From assembly GCF_048128805.1 (NCBI RefSeq), contig NC_136017.1, positions 5,726,307 through 5,790,306 on the forward strand: a stretch of 64,000 bases of DNA, given 5' to 3'. Both the position numbers and the translations under genes were made by a program. Each line of letters begins with the position of its first letter. Position 1 is the stretch's first letter. The notes beneath the pieces are model-generated. The model saw only the letters and a program-made list of their open reading frames with translations, ran no database searches and was not told where the DNA came from. Positions 10,901 through 21,802 of this stretch are shown piece by piece. The DNA is from Centroberyx gerrardi (taxonomy: Eukaryota > Chordata > Actinopteri > Beryciformes > Berycidae).

Positions 10901-12525
10901 AGTTTGATATTGTTTTTTGAAGGCTGAAGTCACCGAAAGCCGATATTTTGTGCCGATATTTTTTTCAATATCTTTAAATTTGCCCATTTTCATGCCAAAA
11001 AATACAAATATTCAGACTTTTATTATCTGAAAGAGCATCATGGGACACTCAAACTCTCCACTGAAACCTAGACTAATGAAATTCCTTTAGGATTAGCCTA
11101 GTTATTGAACAATTAAATGCGTAAATAATAGAATATGCCAAGAAAATAACACGTTATTGCACATTATATGCATGCTTTACAGACTGTTGTTCTGTAGCTG
11201 TAGTCAGGGAGGAACCTCCATCACATCAGCAGTGGACGACATGACTGGCTGATATTTAATAAAAGGCCAATATATCAATCTGTTATGTTTTTATACAACT
11301 CTGGATCAGATATTTGTATTTAAACGGCTACAGAACTGTGTGTGTTGTGTGTGTGTGTGTACTTGGTGTTAGTCGTTTTCTTTCTGCGTGTGATACAGGT
11401 GAGTACTGGGTCGATCCAAACCAGGGCAGCACAAAGGACGCCATCAAGGTCTTCTGCAACATGGAGACCGGTGAAACCTGCATCTCTGCCAATCCAGCCA
11501 GCATTCCCCGCAAAGCCTGGTGGACCAAATCCACTCCCACAGCCAACAAGCCCGTCTGGTTCGGAGCCAGCATCAACGGAGGAATCAGAGTAAGTAACCA
11601 TCAGTTTTATTAGTGTCCGTACTTCTAATCCATTTGTGATCCTGCAGGGAGAAACAGGCACATTTTTCAAGATTTTTTTGTTTGTTTTCCATAAATTATT
11701 GATATTTTCATTCAGAGCTTTAAAACAGTATTGTAAATAGTAGGGGACAATGAATTATATTGTTTAATTATTAATTTTTGAATCAATAAAATGCTGTTGA
11801 TCAAACTTTTTCTGGTGTAAAATGGGTCTAATACACTTTGGCTACTTGCTGGTCAGGTTTTTGCTGTACCAGACACTTGGCACTGGCAGATAAACCAATC
11901 ATTGTCTGGGCTTCCTTTTCAATTCTAAAAATTATTTTGGTAATTTTTGGAATCCAGCAGTGTCAGTCAACTATTGCCAGCTGACAATAAAGCTTTCTCG
12001 CGTTCTTCCTAATCGTGTCAAATTGATCGTGCGATTTCAGTTCGGCTACGGGAACGAGGAGGAGCAGCCCAACGCCGTGGCGGTCCAGATGAAGCTGCTG
12101 CGGGTCTTGTCCAAAGAGTCGCACCAGAACGTCACCTACCACTGCAGGAACAGCGTGGCGTACAAAGACGAGACGGGCGGCAACCTGAAGAAAGCCCTCG
12201 TCCTCAAAGGCTCCAACGGCCAGGACCTGAGAGCGCAGGGCCCCAACCGCATGAGATACACCGTCATCGAGGACGGCTGCTCCGTAAGTCGCCGGCAGCC
12301 AGTGGAAAGATTGAAGAGAGAGCGACAGGCGGCTGAACTGATGTATTGATCTCTTCTGTATCTCTTCTTTTCACCCAGGCGTCAAACGGCCAGTGGGGCA
12401 AGACAGTGATCGAGTACAGGACTCAAACCACAGCCAGGCTGCCCGTCGTGGATTTGGCCCCCATGGACATTGGCAAGGCCGATCAGGAGTTCGGTCTGGA
12501 CATCGGACCGGTGTGCTTCTCATAA
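573..12525 (+). CDS. col5a2: Fibrillar procollagen alpha-2(V), 3' part (22 exons)
   Basis: This gene encodes a fibrillar collagen chain that co-assembles with alpha1(V) to set fibril diameter in the extracellular matrix. Exons: 573-671, 1017-1124, 2022-2075, 2667-2720, 3244-3297, 3399-3452, 3907-4014, 4465-4518, 4884-4937, 5148-5309, 6151-6258, 6990-7097, 7623-7676, 7959-8066, 8716-8769, 8925-9032, 9251-9304, 9437-9544, 10335-10671, 11399-11589, 12041-12283, 12379-12525. Triple-helix exons are 54, 99, 108 or 162 bp and start with a Gly codon. In order they match my memory of fibrillar exons 31-52. About 806 residues are visible; the N-terminal ~690 are outside the window. col5a2 identity rests on a PTAA-type telopeptide start, DPNQGS (Ser where most chains have Cys), the GETCISANP stretch and the IGPVCFS terminus. 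One triplet is broken (AIA for GIA, exon 3244-3297). Other fibrillar chains fit the propeptide less well; a or b ohnolog not decided. Confidence 0.93.
3000..3044 (+). repeat. (CA)n microsatellite
   Basis: About 22 CA units in a col5a2 intron, followed by a CT/CA-rich stretch to ~3124. Confidence 0.95.
4421..4460 (+). repeat. (GT)20 abutting a collagen splice acceptor
   Basis: Twenty GT units end directly at CCAG, the acceptor of exon 4465-4518, taking the place of the polypyrimidine tract. Confidence 0.95.
4610..4685 (+). repeat. (AGT)n trinucleotide tract
   Basis: Mixed AGT/ATT triplets in a col5a2 intron; a similar tract on the other strand is at 30345-30455 in a calcrl intron. Confidence 0.9.
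6796..6826 (+). repeat. (ATT)n tract
   Basis: About ten ATT units in a col5a2 intron. Confidence 0.9.
7722..7770 (+). repeat. (GT)n microsatellite
   Basis: About 23 GT units just after exon 7623-7676. Confidence 0.95.
7921..7955 (+). repeat. (GT)17 abutting a collagen splice acceptor
   Basis: Seventeen GT units end at GCAG, the acceptor of exon 7959-8066. Confidence 0.95.
9106..9158. mobile_element. Fragment of the TTAA-ended element family
   Basis: Shares the block GGGACGCTCTTC...GCAGCCCC...TGCAGCTTTAA with the right part of the copy at 15488-15806. In a col5a2 intron. Confidence 0.5.
9598..9660. repeat. Teleost 'CAAAGTGCTT.ACA' repeat motif
   Basis: AGAACCTTTCATAGAGCAAA, then GTCACAAAGTGCTTCACAA. 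A related block, ATCACAAAGTGCTTTACAGA, lies at 15926-15945. Likely fragments of one interspersed family. Confidence 0.4.
9698..9800 (+). repeat. Tandem repeat, ~47-bp unit, two copies plus
   Basis: TAAGACATAAAAATTCAATA starts at 9700 and 9747, and a third partial unit starts at 9795. In the intron before the C-propeptide junction exon. Confidence 0.85.
10335..12525 (+). CDS. col5a2: col5a2 C-telopeptide and C-propeptide exons
   Basis: Four exons (337, 191, 243 and 144 bp plus stop) encode the end of the helix ([15 protein letters not shown]), an acidic, Pro-rich telopeptide and the COLFI trimerisation domain. The domain contains RSPDGS, then Cys residues in [27 protein letters not shown] and GPVC. 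The position that follows DPNQG is Ser rather than Cys, so one of the eight usual cysteines is missing. From the family, loss of one interchain cysteine is expected in a chain that enters heterotrimers and does not homotrimerise. NVT at 'HQNVTYHC' is the conserved N-glycosylation site. The 243 and 144+3 bp exon sizes are typical of all fibrillar collagens. The stop TAA is at 12523-12525. Confidence 0.93.
10915..11295. repeat. Interspersed 'GATATT' repeat, copy 1
   Basis: Shares TTTTGTGCC(G/A)ATATT, CTCTCCA(C/T)TGAAACC, AGACTA and AAAGGCCAATAT with 16905-17270. In the last-but-two collagen intron (10672-11398). Confidence 0.55.
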
Positions 12526-12985
12526 AACACCAATCCCCCCGACGCAAGATGGATAGAAGTAGCCCTTTTATTGAGGAGAAACATCATGATCAGAAATTTT
12601 ATAGAATACGGATTCCTCGTTATGTAATGATTAAAATACATGTGCAGAATTAAATTTCACTGTAACATCTTTTAAAAGGGCGCCGTGTTTGTGATGCCAT
12701 GTGGAAGTTGTTGAAGTTGCGGAGAAATTGGACGGTGCTACCTCTGCTAGCGCTTCCGTCTGTCACCGATGCCATGCCAGGCCGAGTATCGAGCACGAGC
12801 GTAAAGATCGACGATTGTAAGATGATTCCCGCCGCCCGTTCTTCTTCTCACATGGTTTGCGTTTCCCATAAGCTGTTGAACTACTCGCCGTGTTGGCCGG
12901 CATTCAGGTGTACAGGAAAGCCACGAGACTGGTGTGATGCTGACGTAATTTATTCATCTTTCAATAAATCTATAATCTGACTGGC
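12526..12985 (+). other. col5a2: col5a2 3' untranslated region
   Basis: This stretch follows the collagen stop codon and runs to the first AATAAA at 12963-12968. It contains a CpG-richer block near 12680-12910. An open frame of about 90 codons lies there, but I see no domain and no splice context, so I treat it as non-coding UTR. The cleavage point is inferred. Confidence 0.6.
12963..12968 (+). terminator. col5a2: Candidate poly(A) signal of col5a2
   Basis: AATAAA hexamer 438 bp after the stop codon, the first canonical signal downstream. Use of the site is inferred from position only. Confidence 0.5.
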
Positions 12986-14395
12986 ACAAATAGTCTATGG
13001 GGAAATGCATGTGGGTGATGCCAACAGATGCTGGAGGTGCTCGACTCGAAAAAACCAAAGAAAGACAAAGTGAGGTGCAAAAGGCTTGAAAACTTGCATA
13101 AACTGGAAAAACAGCCGGCACTCTGGAAAAAATAATGAGTTGTAGCCTCTTTATTCAGCAGTCACAACGAAGACTGAATAAAGAAATTAAAGGCTACATA
13201 ACCAAATATGTTTATGATGAATAAGGACATTCAAATTTTCAATAGTGCTGTTTTTTTCCAGTAGATGCATGGCAAGAAGCCTAGATGGGCAGAAGTTTAT
13301 ATGGCAACGACTAGTTTTTAAAGTTTTATGGAATTAAACAAAAATGCGAAAAACATGCTTGAACCTAAATTATTAAGTTCTGTGCAAGAACTCATTTACT
13401 CTTTCAACAGAAAACTTGTTTATCTCTCTATCTCTTTTTAGACGTGTTAAAACTTAAACTGTAAATGCAACATACAACTGTAAATTGCCAATTATTTGTT
13501 TATTGTTTCTGTTGATTATTGATGTGAGAATAAATGTATGTCTTTCTTTAGAGTGACTGTGCTCTTCCCAGGAAAAAAGAAGTGGTTGATGATCCCGAAA
13601 ATCTGTTTCCACAATGTGTAGATAAATAAACACTCAATTTACCCTGCATTGAGAAAGCAGGTTTGAATTCTTATGCAGAATAACTTGCTTTGAAACAGAG
13701 TCCACATTTCCTCTGCAAGGCCAACAGAAATGACCAGAACTAAACTTGCCTTTAGCACAGTCTCCGTCTCACCTCTAGAGGGGGACAACGATGTAACAGA
13801 TGATATTTGGTGGAGGCAAAGTGTCTTACAGCAGTGGTTTTCAATCCATGTAGTTAGTTACAGTTAATTGCATTCACCTGGCTTCCTCATTAGATGCCTA
13901 GAATGAAGACCAGCAGGGATCTGGGTCCTGAGGAGCAGGATAAGAAAACTACTGACTTATAGTGCCATGAGTGCATACATTTCTAGCCCAAGTGAGAATC
14001 AAACCCATATTCTGTGTCTTTATGATAAATTCATATTAAAAAGTAGTGTCAAACTAGTATCTCAGGCTAGGATCAGACGGGCATTTCTGCTGCATCCATC
14101 CTGTATTAGAACTGCAGAATGATTGTTGATCTTGAATGTTTTAGGCCTCCAGTAAAAGTAAGTCAGTATATTGTAAAATAAATAAATTGGTACAGCTGTA
14201 ACATGCAGACAAGGGTCTCACAGCCAAGTAGTTAATAACCTAATAAACTTTTGACAGCTGATGAGAGTGAAACTTAATTTTTCCAAACAAGTCGTCATGG
14301 GGATAGGACCAAAGCAGCAGAAAAAAAGTAACTACAGCTCATTGGAAAATATAAGAGGTTACAAATTATTTCCATTATTCAATTCTTATTCTCTT

Positions 14396-14417
14396 TTATC
14401 TATCTATCTATCTATCT
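14396..14417 (+). repeat. (CTAT)n microsatellite
   Basis: Five tetranucleotide units in intergenic DNA. Confidence 0.85.
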
Positions 14418-14537
14418 GCTGAAGGAGGCGGGCGGGTGTAGCCGCCATCTCCTATTTCAGCTATGAACCAAACCCTGATGCTTTTCCCCAACATTTCACT
14501 GTGTGTGTATCTTCATGCATACGGGTGTGTGAGCAAG

Positions 14538-14612
14538 AGGGAGGGAGTGAGAGTGAGGGAGAACGAGAGAGAGAGAGACAGAAACACAGAGAGAGAGAGA
14601 GAGAGAGAGAGG
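14538..14612 (+). repeat. (GA)n microsatellite
   Basis: Purine-rich GA tract, interrupted. Confidence 0.9.
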
Positions 14613-15487
14613 GCATCCTTACAGGAAGAAAGAGAGCCAGAGTTCAGGCAGCACATGTTTGCGGGTCGCCCTCTCCTCTCTCCCCACGGTGAAAGACGTG
14701 ACACTCTCACCGTTTCCTGCGGCCCGGGCTCGGCCCACATCTGTCGAGCTGCTCATTTTTAGCCAGGGCTGCTATTTTCATTTTGATGCAAGGAGAATTC
14801 TGGGAGAAATTTAACCGAATGAGGTAAAAGTTACATCGTGTGGTGGTAAAAACATTTTTGGATTGTCCACTTTTAGGTTGTCCATCTTCTGAACAACTTT
14901 ATTTACTTAGGGATATTTAGTGAGTGTGTGTATGCTGTTTTTAAGCAACACTCTGCTTCACACACATTCATCTATAGACATTCATACCTGTGAGCTGCCC
15001 AGTGCGATCACAATCTTCTATTGTTGGCCATACTTGCAATGAAATACTTGCAGAAACAGAGAATATTGGCGGATCTTGATGAGACTATTGCCTTTTCTTT
15101 TGCAAAACAATTAGCACTTCACAATTATTTGGCTCATTTGGATGCCAGGTTTGTGTCTTAGATCCAAACTCCCATTGACTTTGCATTGGACTGAAAAGGG
15201 GGCGTGGCAAATTAGCATCCGAGGTACATAAGCTGCTCATGTGACCCAGCTGGAACTTGGTAATTCAGGCTCTGGAACCGATTCAAACGTTTTGCCTATG
15301 ATCACAATACTCCCCAAAGGGTAGAGAAAGACATATTTTGCTATAGAAAATGGGCGGCATTCCCCTTTAAATGCCTTGCTCAAGGTAGCTGTCTCCTTCC
15401 CCTGCCCAAACTTGATGCTTTCTGGAGCGGTTTTCCTTGCAAGTAATCCGCATTGCATCATGACTATGAAAGCTGTCAACACGACTG

Positions 15488-15806
15488 TTAAAGCTGCACT
15501 GGGAAATTTTTATACGTTGGGTGACTCCAGCTGGCAGCAAGAGGTAACTGTTTGAAATTTACGGACTTCAAAACCCAGAATTCATGTAACGTGACGTCAG
15601 TAACCTGTGCACTCCTCAGATCTGAGTTTCGATTCGTCACTTCCTGTGCGAAGATTTCCTGCCAGTGATCATATCTGACACTATAATTTCATTCGTGCAA
15701 ACAGGGCAAATCTACAGGACGCTCTTCAGCCCCGCTTTTGTGATTTTGGCTGATAAGACCGGTGGATTTTTATGTAAAAAAAAAATCTTGCCTAGTGCAG
15801 CTTTAA
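15488..15806. mobile_element. Non-autonomous element with TTAA ends
   Basis: The left end TTAAAGCTGCACTGGGAAAT and the right end TTGCCTAGTGCAGCTTTAA are imperfect inverted repeats of about 25 bp, flanked or bounded by TTAA. TTAA targets suggest a piggyBac-type relationship. Length 319 bp, no open frame. Truncated relatives occur at 9106-9158, 46462-46531 and 56940-57035. Confidence 0.65.
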
Positions 15807-16628
15807 TGTTTGAGACACTTGTTGGATTCCAGCGGGTGTCTTCACTAGATGAGAGTTACCATTTCTCCTCCAAGTCACATCATGTTAAAATTATTTCTAA
15901 AGCACTTTTAACAAACGGGTTCATCACAAAGTGCTTTACAGAGAACAAAGGACATGAATACAGATAAAACAAGAGGCAAAAACAAGAATAAGCGCCGTGT
16001 TCCAGATGTGGACAGATGAAACCAAAGGGAAAGAAAAGAAAATAACACACACACTGGAAAGACCCTCCTTTAGTGTTTCTTTGCAGCATAATTTCGACCT
16101 GTGTTGGTGTTCGTCAGGCATACATGACAAAGTGTGCGGGTATTTTCTGTTTTTTTCCTCCTTGGTGATTCGTGCTGCAGCACCCAGCACCTGGTCTACT
16201 TTCTTTGGATGTGCATACACTGTGTTTTTGTTGAGATATGTATGCATGGACATACGGGGGCGCTGGTTGACAGAACTGATCCACAGAAACAGTCTGACTT
16301 CACTGTCGGCTTTAATTAGCCTCCTGTCCTGCTCATCTCAGAGGGGAAGTAGTCATTTCACGTTTCCTGAGGAAATATATGAGTCCAGAGGCTAAATTCT
16401 CTTCTTTCTCCGTTTCACTGCCCCTGTGTGTGTGTGTGTATGTGTGTGTTAGTGCGTTCCTCTTTATGCATTTGTACCTGCTTCACCCCGGTGCCGACTG
16501 TTGAGTCCGCGACCCCGAAATGACTTGGCAGCGGCGCCCGGATCCTGGCGGGGGTGTCCCTCACAACGGCCCCTTGTTCGGTGAGGAGCCTCGGTGAGAT
16601 TTCCCAGCTACTCCTTTTCCTTCCTGTG

Positions 16629-16716
16629 CAACCCCCCCCCCCACCCCCACCATCACCCCCTCCACCCCCACCCCCTCCCCCACCCAACCACCCCCCCACC
16701 ACACTACCACCACCCA
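16629..16716 (+). repeat. C-rich tract
   Basis: Runs of C broken by A and T, about 90 bp. The open frames through it are low-complexity artefacts. Confidence 0.9.
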
Positions 16717-16811
16717 AAACACTCAAAGGACACTGGGAAAGGATCCTCCGTTTCAGTCCGTCGGACTACTTTATGTTCATCAGATTCAAAAGATGTGGGA
16801 TGTTTTATTAG

Positions 16812-16812
16812 G

Positions 16813-16860
<48 letters not shown>
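16812..16860 (+). repeat. (GA)n microsatellite
   Basis: About 23 perfect GA units. Confidence 0.95.
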
Positions 16861-16861
<1 letters not shown>

Positions 16862-16904
16862 TAAGGTTAGGTATCTTGTCCTGTGAAGTTGAATGTACTG
16901 TATA

Positions 16905-17270
16905 GTAGGGTTCGATTTTTGAAGTCCCATACCAATATTTCTGGATTTACACTGCTCATATCTGATTTTTTTTTGTGCCAATATTCTGTATATCTTCCAT
17001 ACATCCAGAATTTTCATGAAAAAAAGTCAAAAAAATTGCTAGGATTCAGTGTTTCCCCCAGAACTGTATTCCTGTTAGTGTGGAAAAACCTCTGAAACAG
17101 CGTTTAGACTCTCCATTGAAACCCAGACTAGGTTTTACACACTGACATTCCTGAAGCTGTTGAGTAAAATCATATCTTCACCTCCATCATATCATCAGAT
17201 TTTTATTGAAAGGCCAATATCGGCCACATATATCTCCAAACTGACGTATTGGTCTAACCCTACTGTATAT
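16905..17270. repeat. Interspersed 'GATATT' repeat, copy 2
   Basis: Same family and orientation as 10915-11295; ends ATTGGTCTAACCCTACTGTA. No open frame. Confidence 0.55.
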
Positions 17271-17599
17271 TATATGTATGGCACTGTTACACCTACATGT
17301 TGTCATGTGTTGAAAATGTGATTTTTCCTTTATCCTGAAAACAATCCCTCTGGTCTGGTTGTGTAGCGATAGAAGGAACTTGATCTTGAACTTCTGATTA
17401 AATATTTATCTGTTAATTAACTCTAAGCTCACATTTTGGATTTCAGCTATTTTGCCTCATACTGTTCACAGCATTTTTTTAAAATATTGCACCTATTTTA
17501 AAGAGTCATTTAGTAATCTGTGATCTTTATCGACCTCTATCGGCGACTACTAGGAATTGCATCAACATTGATGAACTTGTCCTCTCTCCACCCCCCCAC

Positions 17600-17765
17600 C
17601 CCTCCCACCCCCTTGATCTACGGTGGCCTGCAATTGACACAAACAGTAAAATCACATTTTCACAATAGAGAGCAGTAAGCTAGCTAATTAGAGCAGAGAT
17701 CCCATAGAAACGTCTAGTGAAGATTTACTGTATGTCATCATCCAAAATACTGCAGTAATGATACT
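17600..17765. repeat. Interspersed repeat, copy 1
   Basis: Shares GGTGGCCTG, TCACATTTTCACAATAG, AGTAAGCTAGCTAATT and GAGCAGAGATC with 33535-33700, same orientation. Class unknown. Confidence 0.6.
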
Positions 17766-17783
17766 GTTTTTTTTATGTACACT

Positions 17784-17791
17784 CCCTCTCT

Positions 17792-17874
<83 letters not shown>

Positions 17875-17909
17875 AATGGAAATCTCATTTTGGAAAGAGG
17901 CTGTTCATA

Positions 17910-17962
<53 letters not shown>
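17784..17962 (+). repeat. Duplicated (CT)n(CA)n compound microsatellite
   Basis: CT then CA tracts at 17797-17872 and again at 17913-17962, separated by a 40-bp unique spacer. Confidence 0.9.
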
Positions 17963-17963
<1 letters not shown>

Positions 17964-18439
17964 TAACCCACTCACCCCACCCAGCCCATTCCATTGGCTG
18001 AGGTCGTAGCAGAGCGAAAGGGAAATGGGCCACTTTAACATCCCACCTTTTCCCAGATCCTGGGCGGAGCTTGTGTTTGGTGGAGGGGAAGAGAACAATG
18101 GCAGGAAACTGGGAGAGGAGCGAGGGAGTTCCTGTTGGCGGGATCATGGCGAAGACGAGAGCGCCGACACGCCTCGCACAAGTGGATACTGGCTCGCCGC
18201 CCTGGGCAGAGCGAGAGGAACTGGGCCCTTTAAAACTCTAATAAGCTTATTGTTTGAGATGTTTTGAAGAGATTCGCTCCTAAGTGAGACCTCCGCCGTT
18301 TGAAAAGAGCGGCGTCTTAGATGTTTTGGTCTCGTCTTGAAAAATAAATGATAGCACAAAATTAATTGCCTTTAAAGGGGTAGTAGGTAGCTTAAGTTGT
18401 GTCATCGCACATGAATGATGCAAGACGTAAGATGTAGGA

Positions 18440-18650
18440 TGTAACAAGATGCATCATCCGTCCAAGTTTCGGCAAAATCGGAGCAGCGGTGTAGCAGTTA
18501 TGGCCCTTCAGAGTTTGAAATTTTGACCTTTAATTACAGCGCCCCCATTAGGACAATCAGAGTATTTTTTTCAAAACACTGGATCACTGTGAAGAAGCAT
18601 CATCCCTCTAAGCTTTGTCAAAATCGCACCAGTAGCGTCACATTACCTGA
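18440..18650. repeat. Teleost interspersed repeat (AAAATCG...CAGCGCCCCCA)
   Basis: Contains two CAAAATCG(G/C)A.CAG blocks, TGTAGCAGTTATGGCC and TTACAGCGCCCCCATTAGG, which I recognise as common in fish intergenic DNA. Class not known to me. Confidence 0.4.
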
Positions 18651-18674
18651 TATATCACGTTTGATTGATGGACA

Positions 18675-19103
18675 TACACTGCAAAAAATGACAAGCTGCC
18701 CAGTGATTTTAATTTGTTTCCAGATCAATCAGCTTATTTCATGATATCATGATATTCATGATATTTCATGATATTTTTATTTTTATAATTATCTCACTGC
18801 ACTGGCAGATAATCTCGCTGGTTTCAATAAATTTCACCTGATACATGCCAATATGACTTCTTTCAAGAAGTCATCATAAAACAATGAAGAAAATCTTGAA
18901 ACAAGAAACTTTCTCCAAGGCAATTTCACTTTTATCAAGTAAATGTTACATTATCCTGAAAAAACGTAAAATTTGTTGAAACTGGTAAAATTATCTGCCA
19001 GTGCATTAAGATGATTTCACAAAAAAAAAAAATCCTAAAATAAGCTTGATAAGTCTGGATACAAAATAAAATAACCAATAAGTTTGTCAGTTTTTGCAGT
19101 GTA
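18675..19103. mobile_element. MITE with TACACTGCAAAAA inverted ends
   Basis: The left end TACACTGCAAAAAATGACAA pairs with the right end TTGTCAGTTTTTGCAGTGTA (19 of 20). Interior is AT-rich with no open frame. 429 bp. Confidence 0.7.
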
Positions 19104-20774
19104 CAGATGGACACCGCCCGATCATCCTCTTCCCAATATTTTAAAGATCTTAAATGATGACTTTCAGGCCCGTTTTTTTTTTTTTTTTTTTTATTTGGAT
19201 AGTAACATTCAGGAAGTGAACTCTTCAAGTGATGTAATCACACATGGGAGTGTGACGCTTCTCCAGAAAAACCCAACGCCAAAGTGGGCGGCGCTGCTGG
19301 AGAATCGCGCTCGGTGACGGGAGCTGCTCAGATAATTTATGACCCCTTGTCGGCGAGGCGCGGCGGTCTGAAAGGGCCACGCAGCGAGCGGCAGACTTCC
19401 TGCGGTCCCACCCAGGCCCGGGTCACATCCATACTGTACCGCCGGGCCGCATCGCTCACCCTTACCCCCGTACGCCCTCCACGCCCTCGACGACGGCCAA
19501 GAACTCATTCCATTGTTCTCCAGAGTGCAGACATCCCCATACTTGCCTGGCCAGATCACGCTCCGAGCTGCGCTTTATTTGCCAGATGTGTTTTTTACAG
19601 CGGTTGAGTGTGTGTGTGTGTGTGTGTGTATGCATGTCTGTGTGTACACATGTTTGTGCATGAGTGATACAAAGGAAAAGCGTCTCTTTGTGTGTGGATT
19701 TACCAGAAAACACTGCTTATGCGTGACTCTTATGAGGTGGAATGACTGGAATGACTGGAATGGCTGCAAATGGCCGCAGCATATTGTTTCAAGTTTGACC
19801 TCGTCCCCTCTCCTGTCGTCTGAGCTGGAGAAGAAAAGACAAAGTACAATGTGACACTTTTGACTTGAACCTGTCCAACACATTTTTTCTTTTCAAACTA
19901 AAGCTTATTATTGGTTGTATTCAGGGTTTGGAAGGTTTCTTAAGAAATTAGATCCATTACGAATGACCAATTACCCGCTTAAAATTGGTTTAAAATTGTA
20001 ATCACTAATGTAATTCACTGGGTTACTCAAAGTTATTAATGTAATGTAATTACTTTGCCTTAAAATCTATTAATTGAAAGTATTCTTACAATTCAAATAG
20101 TGTTATTGTTGTCTGTAACCACAACTAAGTGAGAGGAAAAAAACAATCAAATATTGTTTCAAGAAGTGCCACATGTATTGTGTTAGTGTGTCCATATTCT
20201 TACAATTAAAACACCATTTTGCCCTCAAACATGTTTGAATTCCTCTAACTGGTAAAACTGGGGCAGCTGTAGCCTAGAGCTTAGAGAGGCAAGCAAATGT
20301 AAAAGCTTTCATGAACTGGAAATAGGTTGAATCACTGTTGTGTTTTATCAACCAGCGATACAGAGAAGCAAAACATTTATTTACTTGCATTCATTTATAG
20401 GAAAATGTTAAGGATTATTGCTGCTTTGTATGCTTTTTTACAGTAATTGTAACACAACACAGCTGACATTTTGTCTTCTCTGTAATCCTGTTACATCTAC
20501 TGTTACTCCCAAACTCTGCTATTTATTTCATCATATGGAGAAAATGCACTGCTCATTTTGTGAGATAGTTCAGGAATTTGATCTGAGGCGAACCCTCCCA
20601 TCTGTCTGATACCGACTGACAGACGCACGGCGAATGTCTTCTTCACACAGATGACTGCAAACCATGAGATCGTCATGACGACACCAAAGGCTTGAGACAC
20701 TGATCAGAGTTATGTATTTATGAGGGTTATTTATAAATTAAGTTAGGTATAGGTCATTTTCAGATAAGGAAAAA

Positions 20775-21802
20775 CATGAATGAATGAATGAAACCTTTAT
20801 TGCTTCGCACAAAGAGCCCCCCCCCCCCCCCCCCCCAACACTGAATACAAAAGGTCAATATACTCTGAATGCAGGTCTTGTAAAACAGTGTCAGCATAGT
20901 TCTGTCCACCTTAAAACTTCTAAGTTTCCTTAAGAAGTAGAGACGTTGCTGAGCCTTTGCAAACCTAGCATTGGTGTTAGCATTCCATGTCAGTTTGCTA
21001 TCAATAATAGTGCCCAGGTACTTATACTCCTGTACTCTTTCAATGGTTATGTTGTTCATAATTACAGGGGACAGACAGGAGTTTCTTCTGAAATCAATGA
21101 TCATTTCTTTCGTTTTCTTTGTGTTTAAAATCAGTGAGTTATCTGAACACCAGCTATAGAAGTGGTTAATCTCAGCTCTATAACTGGTCTCATAAAGACC
21201 TATCAGAGCCGCATCATCTGCAAATTTTATCATTGTACAATTATCCTGATGGCTAACACAGTCATTGGTATAAGATGTGAACAGCAGAGGTGAGAGGACA
21301 CAACCTTGTGGTACCCCAGTCTGAGTGCTGATAGATGACTGTCCTCCATGGACATGGACATACTGTTGCCTCTCAGTAAGGAAGTTGTATATCCATCTTA
21401 TGAGGGTGTGATTTACATCCATGCTACCCAGCTTCACTGTCAATAGATCTGCCTGGACAGTATTAAAGGCAGATGAGAAATCAGCAAACAGTATGCACAG
21501 ATGATGGGGTTTCCAGGTGTTTGTAAACTTGGTTCAGAAGTGTTACTGTTGCATCCTCCACACCCCTCTTTGCTCTGTATGCAAATTGTAAAGTGTCCAT
21601 GTGACCATTGGTTTCAGACTTTAAATGAGATAAAACAATTCGCTCAAAATATTTCATGACTACTGGAGTTAAAGCTACCGGTCTAAAATCATTTAATTCA
21701 GAGGGATTTGTCTTTTTAGGTAGTGGGATTATTTTAGACATTTTCCATAACCTCGGAATTATTTGTGAGTCCGGTGATGCTTGAAAGAGTCTGCATGCAC
21801 AT

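Larger units (their letters stand above)
12986..18049. other. Intergenic DNA between col5a2 and calcrl, part 1
   Basis: No supported gene. Contains GA, CTAT and C-rich tracts, the TTAA-ended element (15488-15806), the GATATT repeat (16905-17270), the repeat at 17600-17765 and the compound microsatellite at 17784-17962. Confidence 0.6.
18050..20774. other. Intergenic DNA with two GC-rich islands
   Basis: GC- and CpG-rich blocks at 18050-18240 and 19255-19510 stand out from AT-rich surroundings. A MITE lies between them (18675-19103). A 31-codon open frame starts at 18146, but no homology is recognised. Function unknown. Confidence 0.5.

Noticed and set aside
12699..12980. 93-codon plus-strand frame after the collagen stop
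   Set aside because: No recognised domain, no upstream exon context, lies before the poly(A) signal; best read as 3' UTR.
14463..14762. 99-codon frame with Arg-Glu repeats
   Set aside because: Generated by a GA microsatellite; no other support.
16415..16905. Pro- or Gly-rich frames on both strands
   Set aside because: Translation of the C-rich tract at 16629-16716; no gene context.
18146..18241. Short 31-codon frame starting MAKTRAPTRL in the CpG-rich block
   Set aside because: Too short, no homology recognised, no splice or poly(A) context. Noted in the GC-island finding only.
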